This document shows positions 17,424-28,100 of a stretch of 64,000 bases of DNA, one piece after another. The notes beneath the pieces were generated by a model. That model had not been told where the DNA came from, ran no database searches, and saw only the letters and a list, made by a program, of their open reading frames with translations. The position numbers and the translations under genes are program-made. Positions within the stretch are counted from its first letter, which is position 1; the number at the start of each line of letters is the position of its first letter. This DNA is from Chlorobiota bacterium (GTDB taxonomy: Bacteria > Bacteroidota > Ignavibacteria > OLB7), in the NCBI GenBank assembly GCA_016788565.1, contig JAEUSP010000112.1, positions 1 to 64,000 on the forward strand, given 5' to 3'.

Positions 17424-18284
17424 TTACTCATACTTCACGCCAGCCGTGTGTTTCCATTTTCGGTGTTGCCACATCCATTGCTCGGGGTGTTGGCGGATTG
17501 CTGACTGCAAGCAATCAACATAGCGTTGCGTGAACTGGGCAGCACCTTCTGGGGTGTCGGGCAGATCATCGTGGCGAAGCTCTTGCAGCTCCGCTTGGTA
17601 GCTTCCATCCGGTTGGCGCACGGCAAACCCAACAACCACCCGTGGGCGGAACCGGAGCGCAAGGCGTGCCGGGGTTGAGAAGGTCCAAGTGGGGATACCG
17701 AACATTGTGGTGAGGTGGTCGCTTGTGGTGGCCGATTGGTCGGCAAGAAGCGCCACCACGCCGCCATTGTTCAGAAGCCGCGCCGATTCCAACGCGCCCC
17801 GCTCGTAGGGGATCACGCGGTTGCCGCGTGCGATTCTGGTCTGGTCGGTTTCCCCCGCGTCCCGCTGCGGCTTCACGATGATGTTGAACGGCATTCCCGC
17901 AATGGCCGCCGTTCCAAACGCCAGCAACTCCCAATTCCCAAAATGTGCCGACAGCAGCAACGCCCCACGTCCATTTTTTTCGGGCGATAGAAGCTCAAGA
18001 TTGTTCACCTTCAGCACACGGCTCAGTTGGGCGTTGGTGAGGTAGCGAAGCGGCAACAGTTCCAGAAGTGTGGTAAGGGTGCTGGCAAAGGAGCGGCGGG
18101 CAAGCTGGTTCAGCGCCGGCTGGGCAAGCCCCGGGAATGCAAGGCGCAGATTGGCCAGCGTCACGCTGCGGCGCAAGCCCAGCTGGTAGAAGCACCACGC
18201 AAGCGGGCGGGCCAAGCGGCGCATTGCCCCAAACGGCACAACGCGCCCAACCACCCTAAATAGCAATCGCCAGATCAGCACCAT
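17424..18284 (-). CDS. Lipid A biosynthesis acyltransferase, LpxL/HtrB family
   Basis: This is a 286-residue lysophospholipid acyltransferase-like protein. An N-terminal hydrophobic segment (VLIWRLLFRVVGRVV) anchors it to the inner membrane. The catalytic HxxxxE motif is HFGNWE (H114, E119). The later ADQS and TPARLALRFRP blocks and the C-terminal HPEQWMWQHRKWK are typical of LpxL/LpxM late acyltransferases, which add a secondary acyl chain to Kdo-lipid A. It starts 13 bp after the stop of the GWxTD gene on the same strand and is likely co-transcribed. The acyl chain donated cannot be read from the sequence. A glycolipid acyltransferase role is possible. Confidence 0.87.
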   Translation of the reverse strand: MVLIWRLLFRVVGRVVPFGAMRRLARPLAWCFYQLGLRRSVTLANLRLAFPGLAQPALNQLARRSFASTLTTLLELLPLRYLTNAQLSRVLKVNNLELLSPEKNGRGALLLSAHFGNWELLAFGTAAIAGMPFNIIVKPQRDAGETDQTRIARGNRVIPYERGALESARLLNNGGVVALLADQSATTSDHLTTMFGIPTWTFSTPARLALRFRPRVVVGFAVRQPDGSYQAELQELRHDDLPDTPEGAAQFTQRYVDCLQSAIRQHPEQWMWQHRKWKHTAGVKYE

Positions 18285-18297
18285 TCTCTACAGCCTT

Positions 18298-19749
18298 TTA
18301 TCGGTTCCCCTGCAAGCCGTTGTTTTGTGGGGAGTCAAAGGCTCCGCGGTGCATTTCGGCGTAATCTTTCACCCAGTTTTCGTTGCGCGGTTCGCCGGGT
18401 GCGGTGGAGTGAACAAGGTTGAAGGCCTCGGTTTGGCTGCGATCCACAAACACGAACTGATAGTTGAGATTGTAGTAATTCCAAACTTGGTACGGCTTCA
18501 GGTTGAATTCATTCACGTGGCGTTCGATGTTATCGGGTTTGCCATATTTCAGCAGCACCCGCCCGCGGTCGCTTTCCCACCCGTTCGGTGCCATCGCGTA
18601 GGCGTATGCCGATGCCGTGCGCAGCCGCCCGAAATACTCCTCCTGAAATTCGTTGGCGGGGGTGCCGATGGTTTGGTCCCGCTTCAGCCAAAATTGAGTA
18701 AGGAATCTTCCCTTTGCTTCGGCCCCTTGCAGCGCGCTCCAGATATGGAGTTCCTGCTGGGTGGCGATAGGCTTAGCTTTTTCGAACTCGGTTTCCAACT
18801 CACTCTCCTTCAATCCGGCGAACATCGGGTCCAACAAATCGGCCTGAAGCAGGACGTTGCCTTGCTGCTGGGTGATGGCAAAATCTTTATCGGGATTGCG
18901 GATGGTGATGGGAAGCACCACTTGCACACTATCAGTGGCGGAACTGATGTAGCCATTGAAGACGGTGGCAACCAGATAGTACTCGCCGCTGCGAAGCTCA
19001 TCCACCACCATCGTGTGAAGTTCCACAATGCCGCCCGCCGCTGTTGCTCGCTGGCGTTTTACATCTTCCTGCTGCACCCTTCGCCCGGTGGTGTCGGCAA
19101 TGCTGTATCGGATAAAAAACTCGCTGGTGGGGACGCGGTTCGCGTGGTACAACTCCATGTAGCTGTTCACCACCAAAAACGGGGCGGCAATCACCGTGGC
19201 AATGTTTGGGCGGATCAAAAAACCATTTTTGTAGAAAGGGTTATCGGTGGCCTCGCTTGGTTCAAGATCGGTGGAGATTTGGATATCGCTGGCTTGGATT
19301 GTGGCCCCGGTAAACGCACGAACTTTCATGGTGAAACTTTGGGAATCAACCGCCCCACCCGAAGCCATATCACGGTACAAAATCTGGGCGGAATACACGC
19401 CCGGCCGCAGCGCAAGCCGCTGAACCCCCATCAGCACCCGCCCCGGCTCGGCACCGGTGGTTGCGATTTTCACCTCGCTGATCCAATCGGTGCTGGCCAC
19501 CACCACCCCCTGGAAGTTGCGCAACTTCAAGCGTTGGTACAGCCGCCCGGTCTCGTTCGGCTTCCCAATCAACCCACGCTCGCTGAATTGGCTGGTGAAC
19601 TCCACCAACGTCAGTGAGTCGTTGTAGGCAAAGTTGCTGTAGGTGTACAGGTAGTTCATCGGGCCGGGGGTGTCGGCAGCCGCAGCCACCGAAACCGACA
19701 TCAGCCCAACGATGGCAATCATCAGCATTCGATTCATGGTTTTCATCAT
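18298..19749 (-). CDS. GWxTD-domain secreted protein
   Basis: This is a protein of about 483 residues. Several in-frame ATGs cluster at 19749, 19746 and 19737; all give a signal peptide (MLMIAIVGLMSVSVAAAA). The mature part has beta-rich domains. From about residue 370 there is a GWxTD domain with SAYAYAMAPNGWESDRGRV, then LLKYGKPDNIERH and YQFVFVDRSQ. The usual T of the GWxTD motif is S here. GWxTD proteins are common in FCB-group bacteria and their function is unknown. This one sits between a PorV-like gene and an LpxL-like gene, which suggests an outer-membrane role. An in-frame start at 19800 would make the signal peptide worse. Confidence 0.85.
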   Translation of the reverse strand: MMKTMNRMLMIAIVGLMSVSVAAAADTPGPMNYLYTYSNFAYNDSLTLVEFTSQFSERGLIGKPNETGRLYQRLKLRNFQGVVVASTDWISEVKIATTGAEPGRVLMGVQRLALRPGVYSAQILYRDMASGGAVDSQSFTMKVRAFTGATIQASDIQISTDLEPSEATDNPFYKNGFLIRPNIATVIAAPFLVVNSYMELYHANRVPTSEFFIRYSIADTTGRRVQQEDVKRQRATAAGGIVELHTMVVDELRSGEYYLVATVFNGYISSATDSVQVVLPITIRNPDKDFAITQQQGNVLLQADLLDPMFAGLKESELETEFEKAKPIATQQELHIWSALQGAEAKGRFLTQFWLKRDQTIGTPANEFQEEYFGRLRTASAYAYAMAPNGWESDRGRVLLKYGKPDNIERHVNEFNLKPYQVWNYYNLNYQFVFVDRSQTEAFNLVHSTAPGEPRNENWVKDYAEMHRGAFDSPQNNGLQGNR

Positions 19750-19839
19750 CGCGCTCACAAAAAAATGGAAGTTGCAGCAACCCGTGGATTGCGGTTGCAA
19801 AAGTACGAATGGGGGGGGCGGGGCTACCGAACAGCGAAC

Positions 19840-19898
19840 AGGCCCCGGCCAAGTGTTGGTGAGTACCGTGTGGGCATCACGTGACTTGGCCGAGGCCT
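19840..19898 (-). terminator. Long hairpin after the PorV-like gene
   Basis: Arms of 15 bp with one mismatch (19840-19854 and 19884-19898, carrying GGCCAAGT/ACTTGGCC) lie 52-110 bp after the stop at 19950 on the minus strand. There is no clear T tract, so it may slow or end transcription before the GWxTD gene, or protect the mRNA 3' end. Confidence 0.5.
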
Positions 19899-19949
19899 GG
19901 TTATCGGTTCATGCGGTTACTGCCAGGTTGCTGGCAGCAGGTTAGTGGA

Positions 19950-20996
19950 TTACTGGAACCGCACCGAAGCGGTGACGGTGTTAATCAGCCCCAACGTGCT
20001 GTGGGGGCGGATGCCGTAATCAATTTGGCCCAAGAACGAACCGGACTCATACTTCAGCCCAACGCCACCGCTGATGTTGTACGCATCGGGGGAACCAACC
20101 AACATCCCAACCCGTGCGGCAAGGAAGTTGTTCCACACATACTCAGCCCCGATCGAGACGTGCTCGCTGGAAGCAGAGCTGGTATTGAATTCAAGCGCGG
20201 CCAGCAGTGAGTTCATCTCATCCCCTTCAAGGATATCCGAAGAAACACCGGCGCGGAACGTCAGCGGCAACGAGGCTTCAAGAGCTTCCAGCTGAACGTC
20301 GGGGCTTTGGTTTCCCGTCACAGGGTCCACTTGCCCACGCGAGGTGAGCTGCGACCCGGTGTATTTGATTGGAGATGAAAGGTTCTGCACGCCGAAGCCA
20401 AGTCGCATCCCCAAAATTCCTGGTTTGTACATGGTGCCAACATCGAACGCGATGCCGGAAGCCGAGACGTTGGCAATCCCCAAGTTCACCAGTTTCCCGG
20501 TGACACCGAAGGAGAACTGGTCGGTAAGTTGGCCGGCAAAGCTAATGCCGAAGGCAAGGTCGGTAGCACTGTACCGCCCGCCGGTTCCTTCTTGTTGAAA
20601 AATCGTGGTTTCGTCAATATCGCCACTGCTGTAGGCGTTGGCGCTGATGCCACCTTTGTAGTTTTCCCCTAACGGGAATGTTACTCCAGCAAAGTTGTGT
20701 GTGGTCCCAGCGAACAGCGATCCGAAGCTGTAGGCAGCACTTGCCCCTGGCGATAGAGTAATGCCGGCGGGGTTCCAGTACAGCGCGGTAGGGTCATCGG
20801 CAATGCCGGTGAAGCCGCCCCCCATTCCGATGGCACGCGCGCCAACGGGAAGGGTCAGCATCACCCCGGTTCCGGCACCGATCTTCGAGACCTCCTTTGT
20901 GGTTAACACACCAGTATTGTCCTGTGCAACGGCAGTGCTGGCAAAGATGCCGCCAGCGATTGCCGCAAGGATGCAGAGTCTGTATGCCTGTTTCAT
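19950..20996 (-). CDS. PorV/PorQ-family outer-membrane protein
   Basis: This is a 348-residue beta-barrel of the PorV/PorQ (UPF0164) kind. The ATG at 20996 gives the signal peptide MKQAYRLCILAAIAGG ending AVAQ; an in-frame start at 21080 would spoil it. The family signature is VGARAIGMGGGFTGIADDPTALYWNPAGI. Alternating beta strands follow to a C-terminal ASVRFQ with terminal aromatic spacing typical of barrels. In T9SS, PorV shuttles cargo from the translocon to the sortase, while other family members are uncharacterised. Its place right after the giant secreted protein suggests a role in that protein's export or display, which is inference. Confidence 0.88.
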   Translation of the reverse strand: MKQAYRLCILAAIAGGIFASTAVAQDNTGVLTTKEVSKIGAGTGVMLTLPVGARAIGMGGGFTGIADDPTALYWNPAGITLSPGASAAYSFGSLFAGTTHNFAGVTFPLGENYKGGISANAYSSGDIDETTIFQQEGTGGRYSATDLAFGISFAGQLTDQFSFGVTGKLVNLGIANVSASGIAFDVGTMYKPGILGMRLGFGVQNLSSPIKYTGSQLTSRGQVDPVTGNQSPDVQLEALEASLPLTFRAGVSSDILEGDEMNSLLAALEFNTSSASSEHVSIGAEYVWNNFLAARVGMLVGSPDAYNISGGVGLKYESGSFLGQIDYGIRPHSTLGLINTVTASVRFQ

Positions 20997-21090
20997 AGTT
21001 GATAAATTCCTCTGGTTGAATGCTTGGTGCCGCACTACCGCAGCCACAAGCAGGTGTTGATTGATGTCACATCGCAACATCGTGGCAGTT

Positions 21091-21123
21091 CGGCTGGGGA
21101 AGGTTACGTACCCTCCCCAGCCG
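21091..21123 (-). terminator. Hairpin after the 1335-residue protein gene
   Basis: Perfect 10-bp arms CGGCTGGGGA (21091-21100) and TCCCCAGCCG (21114-21123), extended by GGT/ACC, lie 27 bp after the stop at 21150. No T run follows on the minus strand, so it may be a partial terminator or a stabilising 3' structure within the operon. Confidence 0.5.
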
Positions 21124-21149
21124 CGCTACCCCCGTATCACCGTCATCGC

Positions 21150-24100
21150 TTAGTTGCCCACGATCCGGAATCCGCCAACAACAATCGAGAATTTCTCGAT
21201 TACCTCGGCACCATTTGGCGTTGTGATCCGGGCAATCAGCAACTGCGATTGCACTTGGCGATTGCCACTGCTGACAAGGTCCCAAGCGTTCACAGCCACT
21301 TTGCCGCTCGAGTCGCTGGCCTTGTGGTTGATCGTTTGCAGCAGCTCACCGGCGGATGTATAGATTTCAATCTTACATTCTACTGGCAAGTGCGTGAAGT
21401 AAATCTGACGATCGTTGTTGGAGCGTTGGCCCAGGTGGGAAATCAGATATGGATTTGGAACCACCTTGATTTTCTCCAACATGTCATCGGTGTACTGGTC
21501 AAGCACCGGGGCAACGTTCGGGACCGCCACCAGCACTTTCGCGCCTGGTTCGGGCAAGCCCAAGGCTCCACCGGTAAAGTCAACCGTGAATTTATCGCCG
21601 GCCTTGAAGTCCGTTGTTGGCTGATCCTGCGGCACAAGCTGGCGAAGCGTTGAGTTCAACTGTGCAATGGCGTTCCCCATGCCGGCAGCGTCCAGCACAA
21701 CTTCGGCACCGTTGGCCATCAGCACTTGGCCGAAGGTGATGACGTGGGTTTCGCTTCCCCCGACTTGCGTGAAGGTGACCGGCCCGACGTAGTAGCGGCT
21801 TCCCTCGGTCATTGGCGAATTTCCTGTGGAGTAATTCAGGCGGCGGGTTTGCGACAAGCGGTCGCTTAACGCAAGGCCACCAACATCAATCCAGCCATTG
21901 GTTGTTGTGCCGTATTTGCCTAACTGCAAGGTTGCCGCGGTGAAGTTCAGCGCGGTATCAAGATAGGCACTCATGTTCGGGTCCGGCTGGAACTCGTAGT
22001 TGTACTTGATCGCCTCGGTCTTCTTCGCTCCAGTTTCATCGTACAACTCGCGATCGTAGCTGGCAATGTTTTTCACCCGAAGGTTCAGATATGGGACATC
22101 AGCAGCGAAGGTTTTCCCCCCCTTCGTGTAGGTAAGCCTATCGGTCCCACCCGGCAGGAACTCTACTTCCAACTTCACCTGGCCAATGTTTGGCAGTGGG
22201 GTGTAGTTGTTCAGTGCGCGGCCTGCGCTATCGGTGTAGAACGTGTTGCCCAAGTTCTGCTTGCGTGCAACGATGTTCACGTTTGGTCCTGGCGTAATGA
22301 TCGTTGCGGGTCGTAGGCCGCTTGAGTCTTCGCCAAACCGTCCAAACCGTAGCGAGTCGCCGAACTGAATGAAGGTGTAGTCGAAGGCAAGGCCAAACGT
22401 CCCGGCGTAGATTCCAACGGTTCCGTACTGCGGGCGTTGGGCGTTCGGGATATGGGTGGCGTTGAAGACCGACTTCACCTTTTTCTTGTTGTAGAACTCA
22501 ATATGATCGAACACGCCATTGTTGACGAAGATCGAATCGTGCCGTGTGACGAACGTGGTATCAAGGTTTTGGCGGGCACTGTCGGCGCGGTCGCTGAAGT
22601 TGCGGTCGTAGTCCAGATAGAACTGCTGCACAACGTTTCCGGTACGCTTGCTGCGCACGGTGACTTCGGTTGCATACCACAGGTTCAGGAACAACGCTTT
22701 GCGTAGGTCGGTTGGCTGGAATTCAAACTCCAGCGTATCGCCGCCAAACAGCTGGCCAAGCCGCTGCTCGTCGTAGGTAAGGAAGCGAACGTTGCGAATC
22801 CCCCCCAACCCGTTCGATGAGACCACAACAGGGGTGGGCGTTGGTCCGGCAGCCGGAGCTTCCGGTGTTGCACGGATTTCGTTTTTCCCTTCAATGCCGG
22901 TATTGAGCTTCGATGGGGTTCCCTCTGACACGCTCCCTTCGTCGAAGGCTAGCACGCGGTAGTAGTAATCAATGTTGTTCACCAACCGCTCGTTTTCGCT
23001 CAGCTTTTCTTGGTTGGAAACCACGTTGCCGTCGCCGTTATCATCCCCCACATCAATGAAGGTTTTGCCATTGGTGATGCTATCCATCACCTCGCTAATG
23101 GCTTGGCGAACGATGTCGCGGATTGCCTTGTTACGGAAGCGATCGCCCCACACCGCTTGATTTCCCCATTCGGTGTTATGGAATAACGTTGAGTCGTTGT
23201 TGCTGTCGTCGTAGGGATCGAAGGTGAGATGATAGGTCATCACCGTGTCGAAAGGACGGTTTGTCTGGATCAGAGAATCGGGCTGCCCTGGCCGACGCAA
23301 GGTATCTACACGGTTGCGAATTGTGCGGGTAGCACCGATTGGGCGACCATCAGACTGCAGGTTCCCCTTTGTTGCATCCACATCCATCAACATCGGCAAA
23401 CGCCACCATGGTCCCAATCCAGCAAGGCTAGTTTCCCCTTGCAAGTTGCGGCGGAACCAGACGGTATGCCGGGTAGCGCTATCTGGCAACAGGGGAAGCG
23501 CAATTTGCCCGATCGTCTTCCAACCCAAGTTCCAGCCACTGATGGAGTCGCTGGTGGTTGGGGAGTAATTCTCGGCAGCTTTACGGGTACGCTGAATCGT
23601 GTATCCGCTGAAGTCAAGGCCGCGCTCCAGAAGGTCAAGCGACATTTCCGAGCCGTTATCCCAGGAGAGCTTCACCCCTTCGTTCAACGGAGACCATGAA
23701 ACGTTGCATGGCTCTGGTGGGCGTGGTGCGCGGAAGTTGTTGTCATAGACAAACTGCGCAAACGTGTCCAAACTCACCAATCTGCTCATGTTGTCCCATG
23801 CCCCGGTAGCCGCAACATTTGTCGCGCCTGGCTGTCTTGGATCGTAGCCATAAGCACAAAGAATGGCACACACCACACGGGCGGTATCGCCCGGGCGCAT
23901 ATTGAACACACCGGTGGACATCAGGAATCGCTTATCGCCGCCGCCGTTATCAATATCACGCTGAATACGCGCCATGAACTCGTAGCGTTCTTCTGGCGTT
24001 TTCGGGTCAATGTCAATAATCCAGTTCCGGAAAGTGCGCAAACCAAGTTGCTCGTGTTGCTGGTAGAATGGCTTGTCCTTGCGGATAAAGTTTTTGCCAT

Positions 24101-25157
24101 CCACTGCTGGGCTTTCCAAGAAATCCATGCCGACGTAACCAAAAATTCTGTTCCCTTCGCCGGTCGTCTCGGACCACTGAACGCCAAGGTTCAGCGTGTC
24201 GTCGGCTTTGTCGGGAATGGCAATCGAGGTGTGGTCGTTAGCAGGCGCGCCAATGTCCATATCCATGGCCGGAGCCATCACGCAATCGAACAGCGTATCG
24301 CTGGATTGATTGATGATGTCGTACTTCAAGAAGATGAAGTCCTTATACTGGCCGAACCCCCAAGAGTAGATCGTTTGCTCAACTTGGATTCCCAACGGAT
24401 ATCCCTGACGTTGGGCAAGCCCTTTCCCGATCTCGTAGCGCCCTAAATCGGTGTCCTTAAATGTGGAGAAGATGTCCTCCTGTGAAATGACCGCTGGCCC
24501 CTTGCTGTACGTAGTCCGGTTACGCATGGTGATATCATCAACATAGTATCCCAGATAACGATTCACCTTTAAAGTATCAGCAGGGTTGGTATCCCACACT
24601 GGCCAATTGGGTCCGCCGGTAAGCCGGTCGCGGTTGTCAAATGGTTCCCCCGTAAAGTTGCTGTAATCGGTGGAGAAGTAGATGCGGTTTTTGGAAACTC
24701 CGGCTTGGGTTTCGTCAGTCCCCGACTGGCTTAGTGGCTGGGTGATGCGCCCCGGCACCATCCATGAAGTTCCGGAGTTTGGGTTGTAGCTGATAATAGC
24801 CATCTTCCGAAGGCTATCGCGCACACGCTTTTGCGCGCCAAACCAGATGCCACCACCAAAGATGTAGGCATTCCCCGACCCGCGTGGCCAAAGGCCACCG
24901 GCACGGCTGCCGGTAACGTTCAAGCCAAAAATTCCATAGTTCGAGCTAACGAACTCTACATTGGAAATTTTGTTCTTGATAATCTCGAACGCGCTTGAAG
25001 GGACGCGCTGAATTTCTGGGCCATCTTCCCCCTTCTCCGTTTTCTCCCCTTGTTGTTGGCCATCCTTTGTTTTGGCAGTAGCCTGCTGCGTGGGTGTTCC
25101 AAGGAACATCGCCAACAGCAGCACCAGCCACCAGCCTGTTATTGTTCGTAGTTTCAT
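21150..25157 (-). CDS. Very large secreted protein, probable T9SS cargo
   Basis: This is a 1335-residue protein with signal peptide MKLRTITGWWLVLLLAMFLG ending TQQATA. The first 450 residues (GGGIWFGAQKRVRDSLRK, QYKDFIFLKYDIINQSSDTL, MAPAMDMDIG) match a recurring but unnamed module in FCB-group surface proteins. Around residue 490-540, CNVSWSPLNEGVKLSWDNGSE suggests a fibronectin type III-like module. The end (VVPNPYLISHLGQ... then IEIYTSAGELLQTINHKASD) looks like a C-terminal T9SS sorting domain. It begins 36 bp after the receptor stop, so the two genes form an operon, with the PorV-like gene 153 bp further on. The cargo function is unknown. Confidence 0.85.
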   Translation of the reverse strand: MKLRTITGWWLVLLLAMFLGTPTQQATAKTKDGQQQGEKTEKGEDGPEIQRVPSSAFEIIKNKISNVEFVSSNYGIFGLNVTGSRAGGLWPRGSGNAYIFGGGIWFGAQKRVRDSLRKMAIISYNPNSGTSWMVPGRITQPLSQSGTDETQAGVSKNRIYFSTDYSNFTGEPFDNRDRLTGGPNWPVWDTNPADTLKVNRYLGYYVDDITMRNRTTYSKGPAVISQEDIFSTFKDTDLGRYEIGKGLAQRQGYPLGIQVEQTIYSWGFGQYKDFIFLKYDIINQSSDTLFDCVMAPAMDMDIGAPANDHTSIAIPDKADDTLNLGVQWSETTGEGNRIFGYVGMDFLESPAVDGKNFIRKDKPFYQQHEQLGLRTFRNWIIDIDPKTPEERYEFMARIQRDIDNGGGDKRFLMSTGVFNMRPGDTARVVCAILCAYGYDPRQPGATNVAATGAWDNMSRLVSLDTFAQFVYDNNFRAPRPPEPCNVSWSPLNEGVKLSWDNGSEMSLDLLERGLDFSGYTIQRTRKAAENYSPTTSDSISGWNLGWKTIGQIALPLLPDSATRHTVWFRRNLQGETSLAGLGPWWRLPMLMDVDATKGNLQSDGRPIGATRTIRNRVDTLRRPGQPDSLIQTNRPFDTVMTYHLTFDPYDDSNNDSTLFHNTEWGNQAVWGDRFRNKAIRDIVRQAISEVMDSITNGKTFIDVGDDNGDGNVVSNQEKLSENERLVNNIDYYYRVLAFDEGSVSEGTPSKLNTGIEGKNEIRATPEAPAAGPTPTPVVVSSNGLGGIRNVRFLTYDEQRLGQLFGGDTLEFEFQPTDLRKALFLNLWYATEVTVRSKRTGNVVQQFYLDYDRNFSDRADSARQNLDTTFVTRHDSIFVNNGVFDHIEFYNKKKVKSVFNATHIPNAQRPQYGTVGIYAGTFGLAFDYTFIQFGDSLRFGRFGEDSSGLRPATIITPGPNVNIVARKQNLGNTFYTDSAGRALNNYTPLPNIGQVKLEVEFLPGGTDRLTYTKGGKTFAADVPYLNLRVKNIASYDRELYDETGAKKTEAIKYNYEFQPDPNMSAYLDTALNFTAATLQLGKYGTTTNGWIDVGGLALSDRLSQTRRLNYSTGNSPMTEGSRYYVGPVTFTQVGGSETHVITFGQVLMANGAEVVLDAAGMGNAIAQLNSTLRQLVPQDQPTTDFKAGDKFTVDFTGGALGLPEPGAKVLVAVPNVAPVLDQYTDDMLEKIKVVPNPYLISHLGQRSNNDRQIYFTHLPVECKIEIYTSAGELLQTINHKASDSSGKVAVNAWDLVSSGNRQVQSQLLIARITTPNGAEVIEKFSIVVGGFRIVGN

Positions 25158-25193
25158 GGTTGTATCCTGAGTAATATGTCGTGTATTTCTGGC

Positions 25194-28100
25194 TTAGAAC
25201 GTCAGGCGGATACCGACGGCGATGGTGCGTGGCGCTGCGTAGTTATTACGGAAGCTTTGAATCGTGGAGACCAGCCGCTGATACCCCTCATACTTCTCCA
25301 ACTGTGTCACCACGCCATCAAGGTTTGTGTCCCCGTACGGGTTGTACAGGCGTTGGCCGTAACGGTCGTATTGATTTGTTGAGAAGGTCTCAGGGCGGGC
25401 GGCGTCAATCTCACGGAAGAAGGTAAACGCCGTGAAATCCCCCAGCTTACGATCCAGCGATGTGCCGTTGTTGTCGGGGCTGCCGGTTGTTGCGTAGTAG
25501 CTAACCGCCGCGGTGTTGTTCAACACGTTGAAGATGTCAGCAAAGAAGCTGATCTCCGAGCTTCCAAGATCATCACCGAACCAATCGCTCAGCTTAAATC
25601 CTTTTTCAATGTGGATATCTGTGTTGAAGCCTGATGGATAACGCTCCCCATTGTACTGCCCAAGCTGCTGCCCTTTTGTGTCGGTGCGCGTGTAGGGAAG
25701 CCCTGTGCCATACACCGTTGTAAACTGGATATAGGCGTTCTCCAGCGGCTGGATACCGCCAATGGAGGGCCCTGCATCGTTCCCCCAGTTTGCCGTTAGC
25801 TGAACGTTCATCTTGTGGGTTTGGTCGTAGCTTAACGGGAACTCAAACAGCGAGACCTTGCGCTCCTCCCCCGTGTATGGATCTGGCGTTTGCTGCACCC
25901 CATAGTTCGAGTTTGGGTTGGAGGCTGTGCCCACCGCTTTTTGCAGCGTGTAGTTCAGCGCGAACGACAGGTTCTCGGTGAAATTGCCATTTGCCTGCAA
26001 CTCAATACCACGCACGTTCCCGTACTCCTGAACAGCGTAGATGTTGTATGGGCTAGGAATGACAGGGACATACACAATCCCGGTTTGATTGTAGATATCA
26101 CGGTAGAATGCGGAGATATCTACGTAGTAGTTTTCGGCGATTTGTGCCTGGTATCCCATCTCATAATTGAAGACCTTCTGCGGTTCAATGTCGGGATTAC
26201 CAAAGACCTGGTTTCCGCGCTGTGCATCACCATAAGCGTTGTCGTACATCAGGTTGAAGTCCGGCATCTTGAACATCATGGCGAAGTTGACGCGGAACTG
26301 CGATTGAGCCGTGATCGGATAGCTAACGCCTAAACGCGGGCTTACTTGGAATTTCATGCTGGCATCGCCAACTGAATCCAACGAGGCAAGAACATCGCTG
26401 AGTCGCTGCCGATTTAATGGCGACGATTGTGTGCTTGGATTCATGAAGTCAAAGCGGACACCAGGGGTTAGCACAATTGATTTGTAGCTAAACTGAGTGC
26501 TGAGGTAGAACGATCCTTTCCACGGGTGGTAGGGTTCTTTCAAGTAACCGCTCAACCGACCTGTTGGATCCTTGGAATCCAGCAATGGGCTTTCATAACC
26601 ATAAATATCGAAGAATGGGTTCTGGTCGTATGGAAGTCCTATGTTATAACGCTGCAAGGTGAAGTAGCTGAAATCACCACCAACTTTCACCAGCGTACGA
26701 ACATCGCTAAGGTCAACGAACGTCTCGTATTTCCCGGTAAAGGTCAACGTGGTGGATTCACGCTGATCAATGCCGCCACTGGCCCCGTGCACTGGAAAAT
26801 TCCCATCGGAAAGACCATACGGGTTATGGCTTGCCCCTGGTGCTTCCTCCCCTTCATAAAACCCCGTGATGCTGTTGCGGCTGAAGCTGCTGAACGATTC
26901 CGGAGTGAACTGGTTCACGATAATTTCCTGCGTCGGAAGCTCGTAATCGTCAATGGCATTGTTGACGTTCGCATCAACTGGCTCGGGGATGTCGAACTGT
27001 GAGAAGAAGCCATACGACTTCGTTTCATCCTTGCGGCCAAATTGATACGTGTTCCGCACGTATGCCCCGGTCACTTCAAGGAACGATGCTTCATCCAACG
27101 TCTGGAAGTACCGCGCCAACCCACGGGTAATCACCGTGTTCTCATCCCCCGACTGCCAGTCGCGCTCCAGCAACGATCTGTTCGTATCAAACCGAGCCAC
27201 GCCATTCAAGGAATCAATGAACTTGATCGGGTTATCGGTCTTGTAGTAATCTCCCCAACCACCACCTTCGCGCGTTGTCAGCCCTCGCTCAAGGCCAAGC
27301 TCAGCAAAAATTGAGCTTGAGATGTTGTACTTCAACTTCAGGTTTGCGTTGTAAATCCGCGCTTCTTGGTTCGGTAAACTTCCCAAGTCGGTTGGGCTTA
27401 GTGCTCGCCCTTGCCCCCACAACTGCTCGGCGATTGTGCGCCGGGTCTCGGCATATTCCGGTGTCATGTCGAACACCTTGTAGTTGGCCCCGGTGAAATC
27501 TACCGGCTGATATGATCCCGTCAGGAAGAACGTCAGCCCGTCAATGATTGGCCCACCGAACGCAACATCAAACAACTGCCGCCCCGACCCGTTCACCTCC
27601 AGCCCAGGAAGCGTGGTGTCCTGAACGGTACCCGCTTTCTTCACCGTAATCGCGTCGCTCATCCCATACAGCGATGGCACTTGCGTGCGGAAACGGATGC
27701 TCCCTTCGTAGCGGTCGTTCCGCCCCGATTTCGTCACCGAGTTGACAACGCCCGAAAGAATGTCGCCATACTGGGCATCGAAGCTGGAGGCGATAACCTG
27801 AACTTCCTGCACGGCAAGCGCAGAAACGGTGGGATAGTAACGGGCACTGGTTGAGCCAAATCCGCCGGTAAATGGGTCGCCAACGTTCACACCGTCCACA
27901 CGGACGGAGGTCTCGCTTGCGCGCCCACCACGGATGCCAAAACCGTTCTGCCCTGTGGTGTTTACCGAGCTTGTTAAGGCCACGGCATCAATCACCGAGG
28001 TCCGCGACCCCTTGGCCAACGCATCGCCATCGACTTTGCGGACGGTTCCCGTTTGCTCCGGGACGATTACGTCTCTTTTGGCAGTAACTTCGATTGTCTT

